Positions 1-13,043 of a stretch of 64,000 nt of DNA are shown here, piece by piece. The notes beneath the pieces are model-generated. The model was not told the DNA's origin. It saw nothing but the letters and a program-made list of their open reading frames with translations, and ran no database searches. The stretch comes from Platanthera guangdongensis (Eukaryota; Streptophyta; Magnoliopsida; Asparagales; Orchidaceae): assembly GCA_039583875.1 (NCBI GenBank), contig CM077160.1:111247314-111311313 (forward strand), in the 5' to 3' direction. Both the position numbers and the translations under genes were made by a program. How positions within the stretch are numbered: the first letter of the stretch is position 1; each line of letters starts with the position of its first letter.

Positions 1-399
1 AGCAGAATTTCAAGTAACACTCATTCACCGTAGTGACGCGCACCTCTAGTTTTCATAACAGTACACAGTTCATTTCAGTACTGGGGAGTCAGGAATTCAA
101 ATTCTTAATATTATTTAATACATGTCAAGGAAAAGCTGAAAAAGAAGAATAATACCAAAATGGTTTCTAACATGAAGAAGTTGGTACGGACGATGACAAT
201 GGTGTGACGCTTTTTGTAGATTTTGCACCGCTAGAAACCACTCCGCAAACTATACAGTTGTGCAACGAACGAAATCGCTCCACAACCAAACCGTTCGGTG
301 CGCTTTAAAATCAGTGCGTACATGTGCAGTTTTGGGGTTTTGCGATTTCGGATTTTAAATTTCAGTTCTACGTACTATACTACACAAAAAGTACTCCTT
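1..399. other. Flanking DNA, no gene recognised
   Basis: AT-rich non-coding sequence without long open frames, LTR termini or protein motifs that I recognise. A short open frame starting near 298 runs into the adjacent mobile element and has no family resemblance. It is probably old intergenic DNA bordering the hAT-like insertion. Confidence 0.5.
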
Positions 400-407
400 G
401 TTATAAC

Positions 408-780
408 TAGGGGTGTAAACGAGTCGAGCTTGGCAAAATTCCCAAGCTCGAGCTCAATGAGCTCATTTTGCATGGCTCGGGCTCGGGCTCGAGCTCGAGA
501 GCAATATATTGAGCTCGAGCTGCTCACGAGCTTTTCAGCTCATTAACCATTTTTTATTTATAATTACATATTTTTTTAAAAAAAAGTCAAAAAAAAAAAA
601 CTCGCGAGCCGACTCACGAGCTCATGAACAAGAGTAGGCAAGCTCGAGCTCGAGCTCGCAATCGAACTCCAGGTCGCAATAGAGCTCGAGCTGGAGCTCC
701 ACTGGCTCGAGCTCGAGTCGAGGTTTTTTTGAATCGTCTCCTCGAGCTCACGAGCCGGCTCAATTCAACTTGCACTCCTA
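408..780. mobile_element. Non-autonomous hAT-like DNA transposon (373 bp)
   Basis: The sequence starts TAGGGGTGTAAAC and ends in the near reverse complement (TAGGAGTGCAAG read on the minus strand), so it has short imperfect terminal inverted repeats. It is flanked by an exact 8-bp duplication, GTTATAAC, at 400-407 and 781-788. An 8-bp duplication and a TAGGGGTG-type terminus are the signature of hAT elements. The interior is low-complexity sequence built from CTCGAG/GAGCTC units plus an A/T-rich centre (about 550-600), with no transposase. It must have been moved in trans. TTATAA inside the duplication is itself palindromic, so a 6-bp duplication is an alternative reading. Confidence 0.75.
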
Positions 781-788
781 GTTATAAC

Positions 789-968
789 GTGAAATTCTGG
801 CGCCCGGGCCCCAGACTACGAATTCTGTCGCGCAAAAAATCTAACATGTTTACTTTTTTCCCTCATGTGTTTTATTTTTAACCCCTCTCATTCATTCTGT
901 CAAGTTTTGATTTGTTTCTGGTTAGAACTGGTTAGAACTGATTAGAACTGAACTGAACCGCATAGATC
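789..968. other. Short spacer with a small GTTAGAACT repeat
   Basis: Non-coding sequence between the hAT-like element and the GYP-B LTR. About three degenerate copies of a GGTTAGAACT unit lie near 920-955. Nothing else is visible. Confidence 0.4.
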
Positions 969-1300
969 TGTAACCCCCCAGTTTTATGGACTTGAGGCTC
1001 TGGACGTTACTACACGGTTATAGGTGGCTATCGCCCGGCGGTAGCCTTCATGCGTTGAGTAGAGGCGCTGAGTGGTAGGCATTGAGTGTGTTGAGTGGTA
1101 GGCGTCAAAAGCGGCAAGTGGTAGCGCGCGGCGTTAGCTAATTACCGCTCGGCGGTAGCCTTCAAGCGTTGAGTGGTAAGCGTTGAGTGAGCTATCGAGC
1201 AGTGGTATTGCTACCGTCGGCGATAGCGCGGCATTATTTTTTGACCGACGGCACGGGAAGTTATCGCGACGCTGTAGGTAGCTACCGCCCGGCGGTAGCA
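969..1300 (+). repeat. GYP-B 5' LTR, left fragment with TATCGCC/GGCGATA palindromes
   Basis: The start matches the 3' LTR start at 16687 (TGTAACACCCCAATTTT, then 'gacttgaggct.tggacgtta'). It contains repeated GCTATCGCCCGGCGGTAGC-like inverted repeats and GTTGAGTGGTAGGC units. It ends at the TAGCA that was duplicated when GYP-A inserted. The same join, GGCGGTAGCATGCGGGAG, appears uninterrupted in the 3' LTR near 16995. Confidence 0.85.
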
Positions 1301-1329
1301 TGTAACACCACAAATCCCAGGATTGGGAA

Positions 1330-1876
1330 AAGTTGGGTGACACGGCCTAGGACACGGGCGTGTCCCAGGACGTGTCCTACTCTGGTGACCAGCCGGCGAA
1401 TGTTCGACGAAAACCCGTTTCTATGAAAAATGAGGGAACACGCCCTCTGACACGGGCGTGTCAGAGGCCGTGTCCTCCTTTGGTCGACGAAGTCAGTTCG
1501 ACGAAATGGAGCCGGGGCGTGTCTGCTGCCGTGTAAGGGCACACGGCTGGTGACACGGGCGTGTCACTGGCCGTGTCCTTTGCTGGATGTGCCCAGTGCA
1601 TTTGAGGCCTGGTGAACACGGGCACGACACGGGTGTGTCTTAGGGTACACGGCTTGTGACACGGGCGTGTCACTGGCCGTGTCCCGATCGGGTTGAAGTT
1701 GATTTTGTGTAACCTGATGTACACGGCCACAGACACGGGCGTGTCGGAAGGCGTGTCAAGTGACACGGCCCGTGACATGGGCGTGTCACATGGGCGTGTA
1801 CTGGTTTGGATGAGTCGGTTGTGTACCGCTTAAGGTACACGGCCTGTGACACGGGCGTGTCACAGGCCGTGTCAGG
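1330..1876 (+). promoter_or_regulatory. Palindrome array in GYP-A U3 (GACACGGGCGTGTC family)
   Basis: GACACGGGCGTGTC or close variants recur at least seven times, alternating with GGCCGTGTC. The last copy is a perfect hairpin: 17-nt arms at 1837-1853 and 1856-1872 with a 2-nt loop. The 3' LTR equivalent (about 9194-9237) has a 3-nt insertion in the loop. The position upstream of the transcript start suggests a cis-regulatory or structural role; that is inference. Confidence 0.75.
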
Positions 1877-2439
1877 CAAAATTTATCCTTTTGTGGCAAA
1901 ATCATGGTCGTCCATTTTCTCAGCTAGGATCCAATGGCTGAGAGCCCTCCCTGCTTCCTTAAGGCTGGAAAATAAGATGACAAAGCTCATTTGCTTTTGG
2001 CCACTATCTTTCTACAAAGTTAGAGAGAGAGGAAGAAGGAGGAGGAGGAAGGGAGCCGGCCACCGGTGGAGCTGCAGAGTTCTGGTTAGAGATCCGAGGC
2101 CAGAGTTGTGGAGGCAAAGCCGTTGCGGTACTTTCCAGCAGGCTAAAATTCTCATGGCGCCAAAACGATCGTCAAGGGTAACGATCTTTCTTCCTAGCCA
2201 TGTGAAAGCTTCCATTTTGGCATGTGCATAAGATTACCCCACCAGAGGGTGGCTTGTTATGGGAGTCCTTTGGGTTGATTCATGGAATCCCCGATGATTT
2301 GGCATATAGATCCGGAAATGGAGTATGGAATAGGCATGATGTGTGAAGCCCATCTAGACAGGTTGGTCTGGATTGGTGATGTTGCATATACGCACCAGAG
2401 AAGGCTCTGTGATTAAACATGTAGTTTTGGGAGTCGATG

Positions 2440-2735
2440 GGTTAGACCTGTGAAGGGTAGTAGCAGGAAGTACTGAAGTGGTAGTCTAGGAAATTACCCT
2501 TGTGATTCTTGTGCTGCTAAATGGGTTATACCTGTGAAGGATAGTAGCAGGAAGTACTGGATTTGAGATCCAGAAAAATACCCTTGTTACTGGGTTGTGC
2601 CTGTGAAGGGGAGTAACAGGAAGTACTGGTATGGAAGTCCAGGAAAGACCCTCTGATGCTTGTGATACAGAATGGGTGGTGTCTGTGAAGGGTAGTGACA
2701 TCAAGTATTGGTGTGCCCAGGAAAACACCCAGACT
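2440..2735 (+). repeat. Four-unit tandem repeat in GYP-A LTR
   Basis: Units beginning GTTAGACCTGTGAAGGGTAG, GGTTATACCTG, GGTTGTGCCTG and GGTGGTGTCTG start near 2440, 2523, 2592 and 2674 (spacing 83, 69, 82 bp). Each contains an AGCAGGAAGTACTGG-like core. The same array is in the 3' LTR (about 9808-10095). The related GYP-D LTR has a single unit (about 43250-43310), so the array expanded in the GYP-A lineage. Confidence 0.75.
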
Positions 2736-3148
2736 TTATGCCAAACAGGTAAGGTGAAACTGACCCGTGCCTTTTAAGCCGCGAGTACGCTGTACTCGGT
2801 GATGGTAAGGCGACTTGAGCAACGGGGGGTGGATGATCTGACCTGCGTTATGTCCGTCCGACATGAGACCTGAAAGTGCGGTCTGTTGGAGCGCATAGCG
2901 AGAGTCTTAGGCCTACGCGCCACGACACCATGGGGGGCTACGGGCCAATCCCGGGTCATTAAGACTAAAATCTCTGGTTGCACGTCATCGAGTAAATGCT
3001 CAACTTTTGTCGTTGGGTTTCGGCCCTGATACGGTGGTGGGACCCTGGTTCGCTGGTACACCAAGAATGTGCCCTGAGTGCACGGATCGTCGGGCTCCGT
3101 GGTTGGCGATTGTGATGGAATGTTTATGCATGAGCGCACAATATGTGA

Positions 3149-3253
<105 letters not shown>

Positions 3254-3791
3254 TGTGAATTGCTATGCCTGCAGGGAAGGAATGTCACTGCCCCGAGAAA
3301 GGGGTAGGATCGTTATAAAAATTGGTCTGCTGAATGCTGACTGTTGCCTTATTTGCCACCGTTGGGTGGACTGTCCCGATGCAGGTGCTGGAGAACCAAG
3401 CGGGATACATAAAGGTTGAAGTCCCTAATGTTGTTGCTGCTGCTAGCCCTTGAAGGCTAAGCATAAAATGCTGTGTTTTGTTATATGTGGTCGGCCTGCA
3501 TGCCAATGTTTGGGTGCCACTGTTGTAAAAGGACTTGTAAGGCCATAAGGTCAACTGACTTTGTATTTGATGAACATTCCTGTGTATATATAAATGTGGA
3601 GCTTTATATGGTGGACATTCATGTTTAGAGTTCCGTTTTGTATTATAGGCTTCCGCTATAATGCAATGAGTTGGGTTGCGCAACTCTGGTATCACTCCGT
3701 GACTTCGCTGCCTGTTTTGTGGTATATGGTGTCGGGCCCTGGCCGGACCTTCTATTATATACTATATGAATGGATGGAGTCGTTATATTTT

Positions 3792-3800
3792 TGGTATCAG
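3792..3800 (+). other. GYP-A primer-binding site
   Basis: TGGTATCAG lies 4 bp after the LTR end. It is complementary to the 3' end of initiator-Met tRNA, the usual primer of these elements. The match breaks down after nine bases (followed by CTATCTCGG). Confidence 0.75.
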
Positions 3801-4008
3801 CTATCTCGGTCTTTCCCTTTCGAATTCGTGGTCGAATTCTTTTGTGGGGTGGCGAGTACGTGTACGTGCGAACCGCGTTAACACTAATGAACTCTTGAAT
3901 GTCCACTTTAGGAATGCAAATACATGTGTTTGAGGAACCTGTGCGTTCCTATTTTGGCTGTTATTGATTGTGTGAGATCGCTAATGTGTGTGTCTTGTTC
4001 ACATATAT
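3801..4008 (+). other. GYP-A leader with short conserved upstream frame
   Basis: A short frame starting at ATG 3914 reads MQIHVFEEPVRSY and then runs to a stop. The GYP-D leader has the same peptide with one change (ATG at 44752). No other feature is evident. Confidence 0.5.
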
Positions 4009-5140
4009 GTGACTCGAAGTGATGCTGGGCAGTCGGAGCCCCAGCATTCTGATAAGAGTACGGCACCAGCTGAGGTGCCTACACCGCCCCCTGCTGCGGA
4101 AACTGTTTGATTAGTTGTTGAAGCCCTGTATGCGATGATTCAAGCACAGCCTACTGGGCAGGCGCTAGGGCAGGCGCAGCCGGCATTGAGGCCAGAACAG
4201 GTTGCGGCGAGGCCAGAACCTGTTGCAGCTGTGGCTCCTCGAGCAGCTGAGAGACAGTTAAAGTAGTTTATGAGTTTCAATCTGCCTACATTTACGGGCA
4301 TGGGATCCCCTACGCAGGCAGAGGATTGGTTGTCGCGCGTCAAGCGGATAATGACGGCAATCAGGACTGAGGAAGATCAGAAGGTCACCTTAGCCATCTT
4401 CTTACTGGAAGGAGAGGCTCGTCTATGGTGGGACGAGATGGAATTACACCACTTAGCGGGCAGACCATTAACACAAGTGTCGATAGAGGAATTCTCTCGT
4501 CTATTCCTGGCAAAGTACCTACCGACGGCACAACGCATTGCCATGGAAAACGAGTTCTAAAGGCTGATGTAAGGTGAAGGCAGTGTTGAAACTTACCTGC
4601 ATGAGTTCACGAGGTTGGGACAGTATGCCGGTTCAATCCTTGCCGACGAGCAGCGGAAAACCAATCGGTTCTATGAAGGCTTGCGGGACGAGTTACGATT
4701 CCTGCTTTCCAGTTCAGTGAACCAAGGATTCCAGGCATTGGTTGACGCTGCGTGCGCGCTGGAAAAGGACATGAAATGGGTGCAAGGGAAGTGGGCCTTG
4801 GCTATGACAAAGCCAGAGTTCAAGGCACCCCGACCTGGGAAATCATATTATAAGAAGAAATGGGGCAAGAGGTCCAAGCCGTCAGGGCAAGCCCCTTCTT
4901 CGGTTGCATTGGGTGCAACCCACATGTCAAGGCCAGAAACTCGTACGTGCTTTATTTGTGGACGTGTGGGGCATATAGCCTGTGACTGCCGGATTGTTCC
5001 GCCGAAGGGAGAATAGAAGGCGGGCGTGTCGTATACTGAGAAGGGAAAGGCAGTGGTGGAGTCCTCTACATCCCAGACGCAGCCCCGAGTCTACAACCTT
5101 GGCCTGCAGGAGGCCATTAAGCAGGGTGACGTCATCACAT
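4009..5140 (+). pseudogene. gag: GYP-A gag (capsid and nucleocapsid), decayed
   Basis: Encodes the structural Gag protein that packages element RNA. The capsid domain is recognisable (SPTQAEDWLSRVKRI, LLEGEARLWWDEM) and is followed by one CCHC zinc knuckle, CFICGRVGHIACDC, near 4951-4992. No ATG start is seen at the head of this frame; GTG 4009 is only where the readable frame begins. In-frame stops at 4108 (TGA), 4264 (TAG), 4558 (TAA), 4570 (TAA) and 5014 (TAG) break it. After the last stop the frame still reads sensible Gag C-terminal residues up to the candidate intron. It is not functional now; the family call is firm. Confidence 0.9.
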
Positions 5141-5146
5141 ATACGA

Positions 5147-5232
5147 GTTAAGTTGTTGTATTGCTTTACTTATTGCATGCTTTGTTTATTGTATGCTTTG
5201 TATGTGGCTTGTGTGTGATCCAATTGCCACAG
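5147..5232 (+). other. Candidate intron between gag and protease of GYP-A
   Basis: The gag frame (frame 1) ends here and the pol frame (frame 0) opens here. A T-rich stretch ends TTGCCACAG/GC. Removing 5147-5232 (GTTAAG...CCACAG), or 5141-5232 if the donor was the now-mutated ATACGAG position, joins gag to pol in frame. GYP-B and GYP-C have comparable stretches at the same place and phase. The acceptor is better supported than the donor. Confidence 0.55.
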
Positions 5233-8200
5233 GCTTTGTAATGATTTGGGACACACTGGCGCGAGCACTGTTTGATACGGGTGCTTCGCAATCTTTTCTG
5301 TCTAAGGACTTTGTAGCTCGCATTGGAGTACCTAGTCATGCAAAGACAGAGAGCGTCAGGGTGGTGTTACCGAATGGTTGTTTGATGCTCGCGGATCGGG
5401 CTTGCGATATGGCGGTTCGAATTGGAAGTCGGGAGTTTTGTTTAACTGCATCTGTACTGCCGATATTAGAATTTGACGTGATCTTTGGTATGGACTGGCT
5501 CGCAGAGCAGCATGCCTATATTGATTGTAATGCCAAAGAGATCACATTGGGCCAAAATACCGAGCAGGAGACTAAGTTCACAGGGATGCGAGGAGTGGGC
5601 GGGACGTTGATGTATGAACTCCAAGTCGTCAAGGCTGTTCGGAAGGGCGCGGAGTTATACTTCACGATGATCCAGGCTGTTGAGCCCAAGTCCATTGTGA
5701 GCGATGTTCCGGTTATCTCGGAGTTTGCAGATGTATTCCCTAAGGATCTTCCTGGGCTACCACCCCAGCGGGAGATTGACTTCACGATCGAGTTGGTGCC
5801 AGGTGCGAAACCTGTGGCCCGCTCGGCATATCGCGTCGCGATAAAGGAAATGGCTGAGTTGAAAATCCAATTGCAAGAGTTGATGGAGCAGGGATATATA
5901 TGCCCAAGTATGTCACCTTGGAGCGCACCTGTTCTGTTTGTGAAAAAGAAGGACGGTGGCTTGCGGTTATGTATTGACTACCGCGTACTGAATAAGCTGA
6001 CAAAGAAGAACAAGTATATGATTCCACGGATTGATGAGTTGTTCGATCGGCTGGTGGGATCAACCGTCTACTCGAAATTAGATTTAAAGTCTGGTTATTA
6101 CCAGTTGAGGATACGGGAAGGAGACATTCCCAAGACCGCATTTGGAACACGTTACGGTCATTATGAGTTCACGGTAATGTCATTTGGGCTCTGCAATGCG
6201 CCATCGGTATTCATGGATCTGATGCACCGAACGTTCCGATAGTACCTGGACGTGTTCATGATTGTGTTCATTGACGATATCTTGGTGTACTTGAAATCTG
6301 AAGCTGATCACGTAAACCACTTGTGGTTGGTGTTGCATACTTTGCGAAGTAATAAGCTTCATGCCAAGTTCTCGAAGTGCGAGCTTTGGCTATCATCGGT
6401 GGCTTTCCTAGGTCATGTGGTAAGTGGAGAGGGCATCACAGTGGATCCGTCAAAGATAAGGGCCATACAGGAGTGGTCGGTGTTGTCTTCGGTGGCCGAG
6501 GTTCGGAGGTTCCTTGGACTGGCAGGCTACTACAGACGGTTTGTTGAAAACTTCTTGCGGATTGCTTTGCCTCTGACCACACTGACGAGAAAGGATCAGA
6601 AGTTCGTTTGGACACCGGAGTGCGCGCGAGCTTTTGAAGAGTTGAAGAGTCGGTTGACTACGGCACCTGTGTTGACATCGCCATGTGGTACCGACAGATT
6701 CGAGATCTATAGTGATGCTTCAGGAAGCGGCTTAGGCTGCGTTCTTCTGCAAAATGGGAAAGTGATTGCTTATGTCTCACGCCAGTTGAAGGTGCATGAG
6801 CGAAATTATCCCGTCCACGACTTAGAGTTGGCGGCGGTGGTCTTTGCACTCAAGTTATGACAGCATTATCTGTATGGCATGAAAGTGAATATCTATACGT
6901 ACCACAAGAGCCTAAATTATTTGTTGGAGCAGAAGGACCTGAATATGCGACAACGAAGGTGGCTGGAATTCCTTGGGGACTACACCTTTGTAATTCATTA
7001 TACTCCCGGGAAGGGAAATATGGTCGCTGATTCCTTGAGTCGGAGGGCTCCGGCAAGGGCAAATTGGTTGCAGAGGCACGATGAACGTCTAATCCAGGAG
7101 CTGGAAGCGTTGGAGATTTCTTGTGTTGACAAGAATTCCTCAGCCAATACATGTCTGAACTGGACGGAGGTGCAATACGACCTTGCGGACAGAATTCAAC
7201 GAGCAACGGAGTTGGATAAAAGTCTCTAACACTATACAAAGGACGGGCCAGAGGGCAAATTCTCCTGGGATGACGGCCTTTTGTGGAAAGAGGGTCGGTT
7301 ATGCGTCCCGAGTATGGGGAAACTATGAGAAGAGTTGATGTACGAAGCGCACTTTACGAAGTACTCAATTCACCCTGGGAGCACAAAGATGTTCAGAGAT
7401 ATGAAAAAGCTGTTCTGGTGGCCAAGATTGAAAAACAATATCGCTTATTATGTAGCCAAATGCCAGACTTGTGCTTTGGTAAAGGCGGAATGCCAGAAGC
7501 CTGGCAGTTTCTTGAAGTCGTTGCCGATTTCGGAATGGAAGTTCGATGATATTTCAATGGATTTCGTGCACGGGTTGCCGAGATCTCAGCGCGGGAATGA
7601 TTTAATCTGGGTGATTGTGGACCGGTTGATAAAAGTGGCGCACTTCCTTCCGAACAAACGGGACGATTCATTGGAGAGTTTGGCAAAGCTCTATGTGGAG
7701 CAAATCGTACGGCTACATGGTGTTCCTCGTAGCATTGTGAGCGATCGGGATGGGTGCTTTACATCGAATGATTGGAGGCTAATCCATCAGCTGCTAGGCA
7801 CGAAATTGACGTTCAGTACAACCTTTCACCCCCAAACGGATGACCAGACTGAGAGGACCAACAGGACTATGGAAGATATGCTCCGAATGTGCACCCTGGA
7901 CTTTGGAAAGAGATGGGAAGATCATCTCTATCTGGTGGAGTTTGCCTACAACAACAGCTTCCAAGCGAGCATCGGTATGACACCGTTTGAAGCTTTATAT
8001 GATCGAAAGTGTCGTACACTGTTGGCTTGGGCAGAAGCAAGCGAATCCAAAGTGTATAGGCGTAACGAAGTCGAGGAAGCGAACTTGACGATACGCACAA
8101 TCCGAGAGAGGCTACTAATAGCCCAGGATCGACAAGCAAAATACTACAACGCCAAGCACCGGAACGTGGAGTTCGCAGTGGGCGACTTGGTCTCTTTGAA

Positions 8201-8597
8201 GATTAAACCCTTCAAAGGTGTATCCAGAATTTGGCGACTGAAAAAGTTGAGTCCGAGATATTTTGGGTCGTTTGAAGTGGTGGAGCGTATTGGGGAAGCT
8301 ACATATCGGCTAGCTCTTTCAGCAGACTTGGGTGGATTACATGATGTGTTTCACATCTCGGTGCTTCGAAAAGCCGTCAAAGATCCAGCTCAAGTGATCG
8401 AGACTGATCGTGTGTCGGTGGAGTATGGGCTAACAACGAAAGTTAGGCCCATTCGGATCGAGGATCATGCTGATAAATAGTTGCGGAACAAGACAATCGG
8501 GATGGTCAAAGTCCGGTGGGACAATTGCGGCCGTGAAGAGCTCACATGGGAGCGATAGCAGACCATGCGAGCGGAATTTCCCGAGCTCTTTATGTAA
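5233..8597 (+). pseudogene. pol: GYP-A pol: protease, RT, RNase H, integrase, chromodomain-like tail
   Basis: One continuous frame holds all enzymes for reverse transcription and integration. Protease has DTGASQSF near 5275. RT has [11 protein letters not shown] near 5970 and the catalytic FIDDILVY near 6270. RNase H has [10 protein letters not shown] near 6710. The integrase zinc domain is near 7350-7480, and the core has D (MDFVHG), D (SDRDG) and E (QTERT) near 7560, 7745 and 7850. A Tekay/Del-type tail (LRNKTIGMVKVRW) follows 8481. Catalytic residues are intact, but stops at 6240 (TAG), 6858 (TGA), 7227 (TAA), 7326 (TGA), 8478 (TAG) and near 8550 disrupt it. It ends at TAA 8595, about 115 bp before the 3' LTR. 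Confidence 0.93.
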
Positions 8598-8696
8598 CTG
8601 TTATGCAGTACGTGTCAAGTTGTATGAACGTTATGAAATAGAATATCTTGTGGTTAATTTCCTTCCTGTGTGCAAATTTCGGGGACGAAATTTTTG

Positions 8697-8711
8697 TAAG
8701 GAGGGGAGGGT
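8697..8711 (+). other. GYP-A polypurine tract
   Basis: AAGGAGGGGAGGG lies directly before the 3' LTR start TGTAACACC. This is the primer for plus-strand DNA synthesis in LTR elements. The upstream TTTCGGGGACGAAATTTTTG is a typical neighbour in Tekay/Del elements. Confidence 0.8.
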
Positions 8712-11156
<2,445 letters not shown>

Positions 11157-11161
11157 TAGCA

Positions 11162-12874
11162 TGCGGGAGAAGTTTCGTAACGGCTGAATTTAGGTCGTCT
11201 GATACTTGCCCAGGACACTCCGTCCAAGAGACTTAAGTAGGGCTGAAAGGTTGTTTTCCCTCATTCTTATCATTTTGAGTGGGAGTTAGGGTTTGAGAGA
11301 GAGGATTTAGAGGAGGAAGAAGAAGGACTTTCTCCGCCATTAGCGAAGCTCCGAGCCTCCGTTCGTCAAACCGAGGCCAGATCCTTGGAGAGGACTTGAA
11401 GGCGCACATTTTCATCAATGCAAAGCAAGATATTCATGGCTAGAAAGAGCAGTCGTAAAGTAACAACATTTCTCCTCTCGGTCTTTAGGATGCATGCATG
11501 ACATCCGTTTTATTCTTGATTTCTTTCAAGCATTTAGGCACTGGATCTCTTAAATGAGAGGGGTTCGAGTTGTCATGGTCCAAGAGAAGCCATCAGGTCG
11601 ATTGTGTCCGTCCCCGACATGATATTGCATCAGAAATCCGCTCCGCTAGTGGATTAGGCATTATGAGTGAAGCCGTAGTAGCGACCGTTAGTCCGACTCG
11701 GTGATGTTGCATAACGAGCATTAAGGATTTTGCTATAAATCCATTTGCGGCAAGAAGCCATTTGTGATGTTTGCCCCATTTTATTTCTTGCGAGAAAAAA
11801 TGGTGGATTATGGTGGGAGAGTCTATGTTCGTTGATTGATGTGTGAAGGTGCGACTTTGTTTTTGTGGTGGGCTGACTAGCCCGTGACGTACAAGTCATG
11901 TGTGGAGAGTGTCCCGGCGAGAGAAGTCCCCTTTTATGAAACTAACGAGAACACCAAGCTTTGGACAAGCCCAGGCGATGAAGCCCACGAGCGAGTGGGG
12001 TCAAGCAAGGGTTCTTAACATCAGTTTGTTGTTTGTGAGACGGAATCCTGACGTGAGAAGTCAGAGCTTGCAGGCAAGCCCGGGTTTTGAGACCCACGAG
12101 CGCGTGGGGCCTAGGAAAAAGTTATATGTGGCAACTTGAATGCCTTTAGGGGAAAATGGAAGTACCCGTGTGATGTGATGTGATTATGCGTGATGATATA
12201 TTAGATTCATGCGCTATAGGGTGCCTTCGGTGAAACCCAGATTTGCATACATGTTGCATTGTAGGCCCCCGTTTTATTAACTATTCAACCTAGAAACGTG
12301 TTTGATATGTTGGACATCCTAACTATTTCTTTTCTCTATATGTTTATATACATTTACATACGAAGTGCTGACTAGCATGGTGATGGAGTGCCTCGGGGTC
12401 TGCTAGGGATACCTGGGAGGAGATGTGTTGGTTACACAGTTGAGGTTAGCCTTTGCTAACCCATGTTATAAGAAATTTTTACAGGGCAAGGATCGCGAGT
12501 GGGAGCAAGCTCACCGGCCAAAAAGGCCTAAGCCTCATGAAGAGGATTCTATTTTATTTACTTATATTTTGTTGAATGCTTTGCTTCATGAACTGTAATC
12601 TGGCTTGCATGCTGAGGTAGCCTAGGGGTGCTAAAGCATGTTACTCTGTTTGTTGATGTTTCAGCTTTTAGACTCATGATTGTTGTAAGGCCTTTAAGCC
12701 GTTTTGATACTCCTATGATACTGGATAACTTCTGGTGTTTGTGGGTTTCTGCTGCTATTGTTGTTCTGAGTTTTGAGATGCGTTGCTCTATTATATCACT
12801 TTATAATGTTAAAGTTGTGGCGTCTAGCCCTGGCCGAACCCATATTATATGGTCATTACCGGGGAGGTGTTACA
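11162..12874 (+). repeat. GYP-B 5' LTR, right fragment
   Basis: Continues from 1300 after the GYP-A insertion. It matches 17001-17629 and 25111-25428 of the 3' LTR. It holds a TATA-like CTTAAGTAGGG near 11232, a GA-rich early transcript region and a partial internal duplication around 'CCCACGAGCGAGTGGGG' (about 11980-12110). It ends GTTACA before the primer site. Short open frames in it are not conserved. Confidence 0.85.
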
Positions 12875-12877
12875 ATT

Positions 12878-12886
12878 TGGTATCAG
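12878..12886 (+). other. GYP-B primer-binding site
   Basis: TGGTATCAG three bases after the LTR end; nine bases complementary to initiator-Met tRNA. Confidence 0.75.
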
Positions 12887-13043
12887 GGGAGTTTAGTGTC
12901 CAGGGTAAGGTTTAGTGGTCGATTTTGCATAATCGGATCGCGTAAAGAAGTTATCCACATAGGAGTATCGCGGGACCATGAGTGTCCTAGTGTCTAAGTT
13001 TTGCGAATAGAAGCTGATTTAGGAACTTCTGTGGGCGGCAAAG

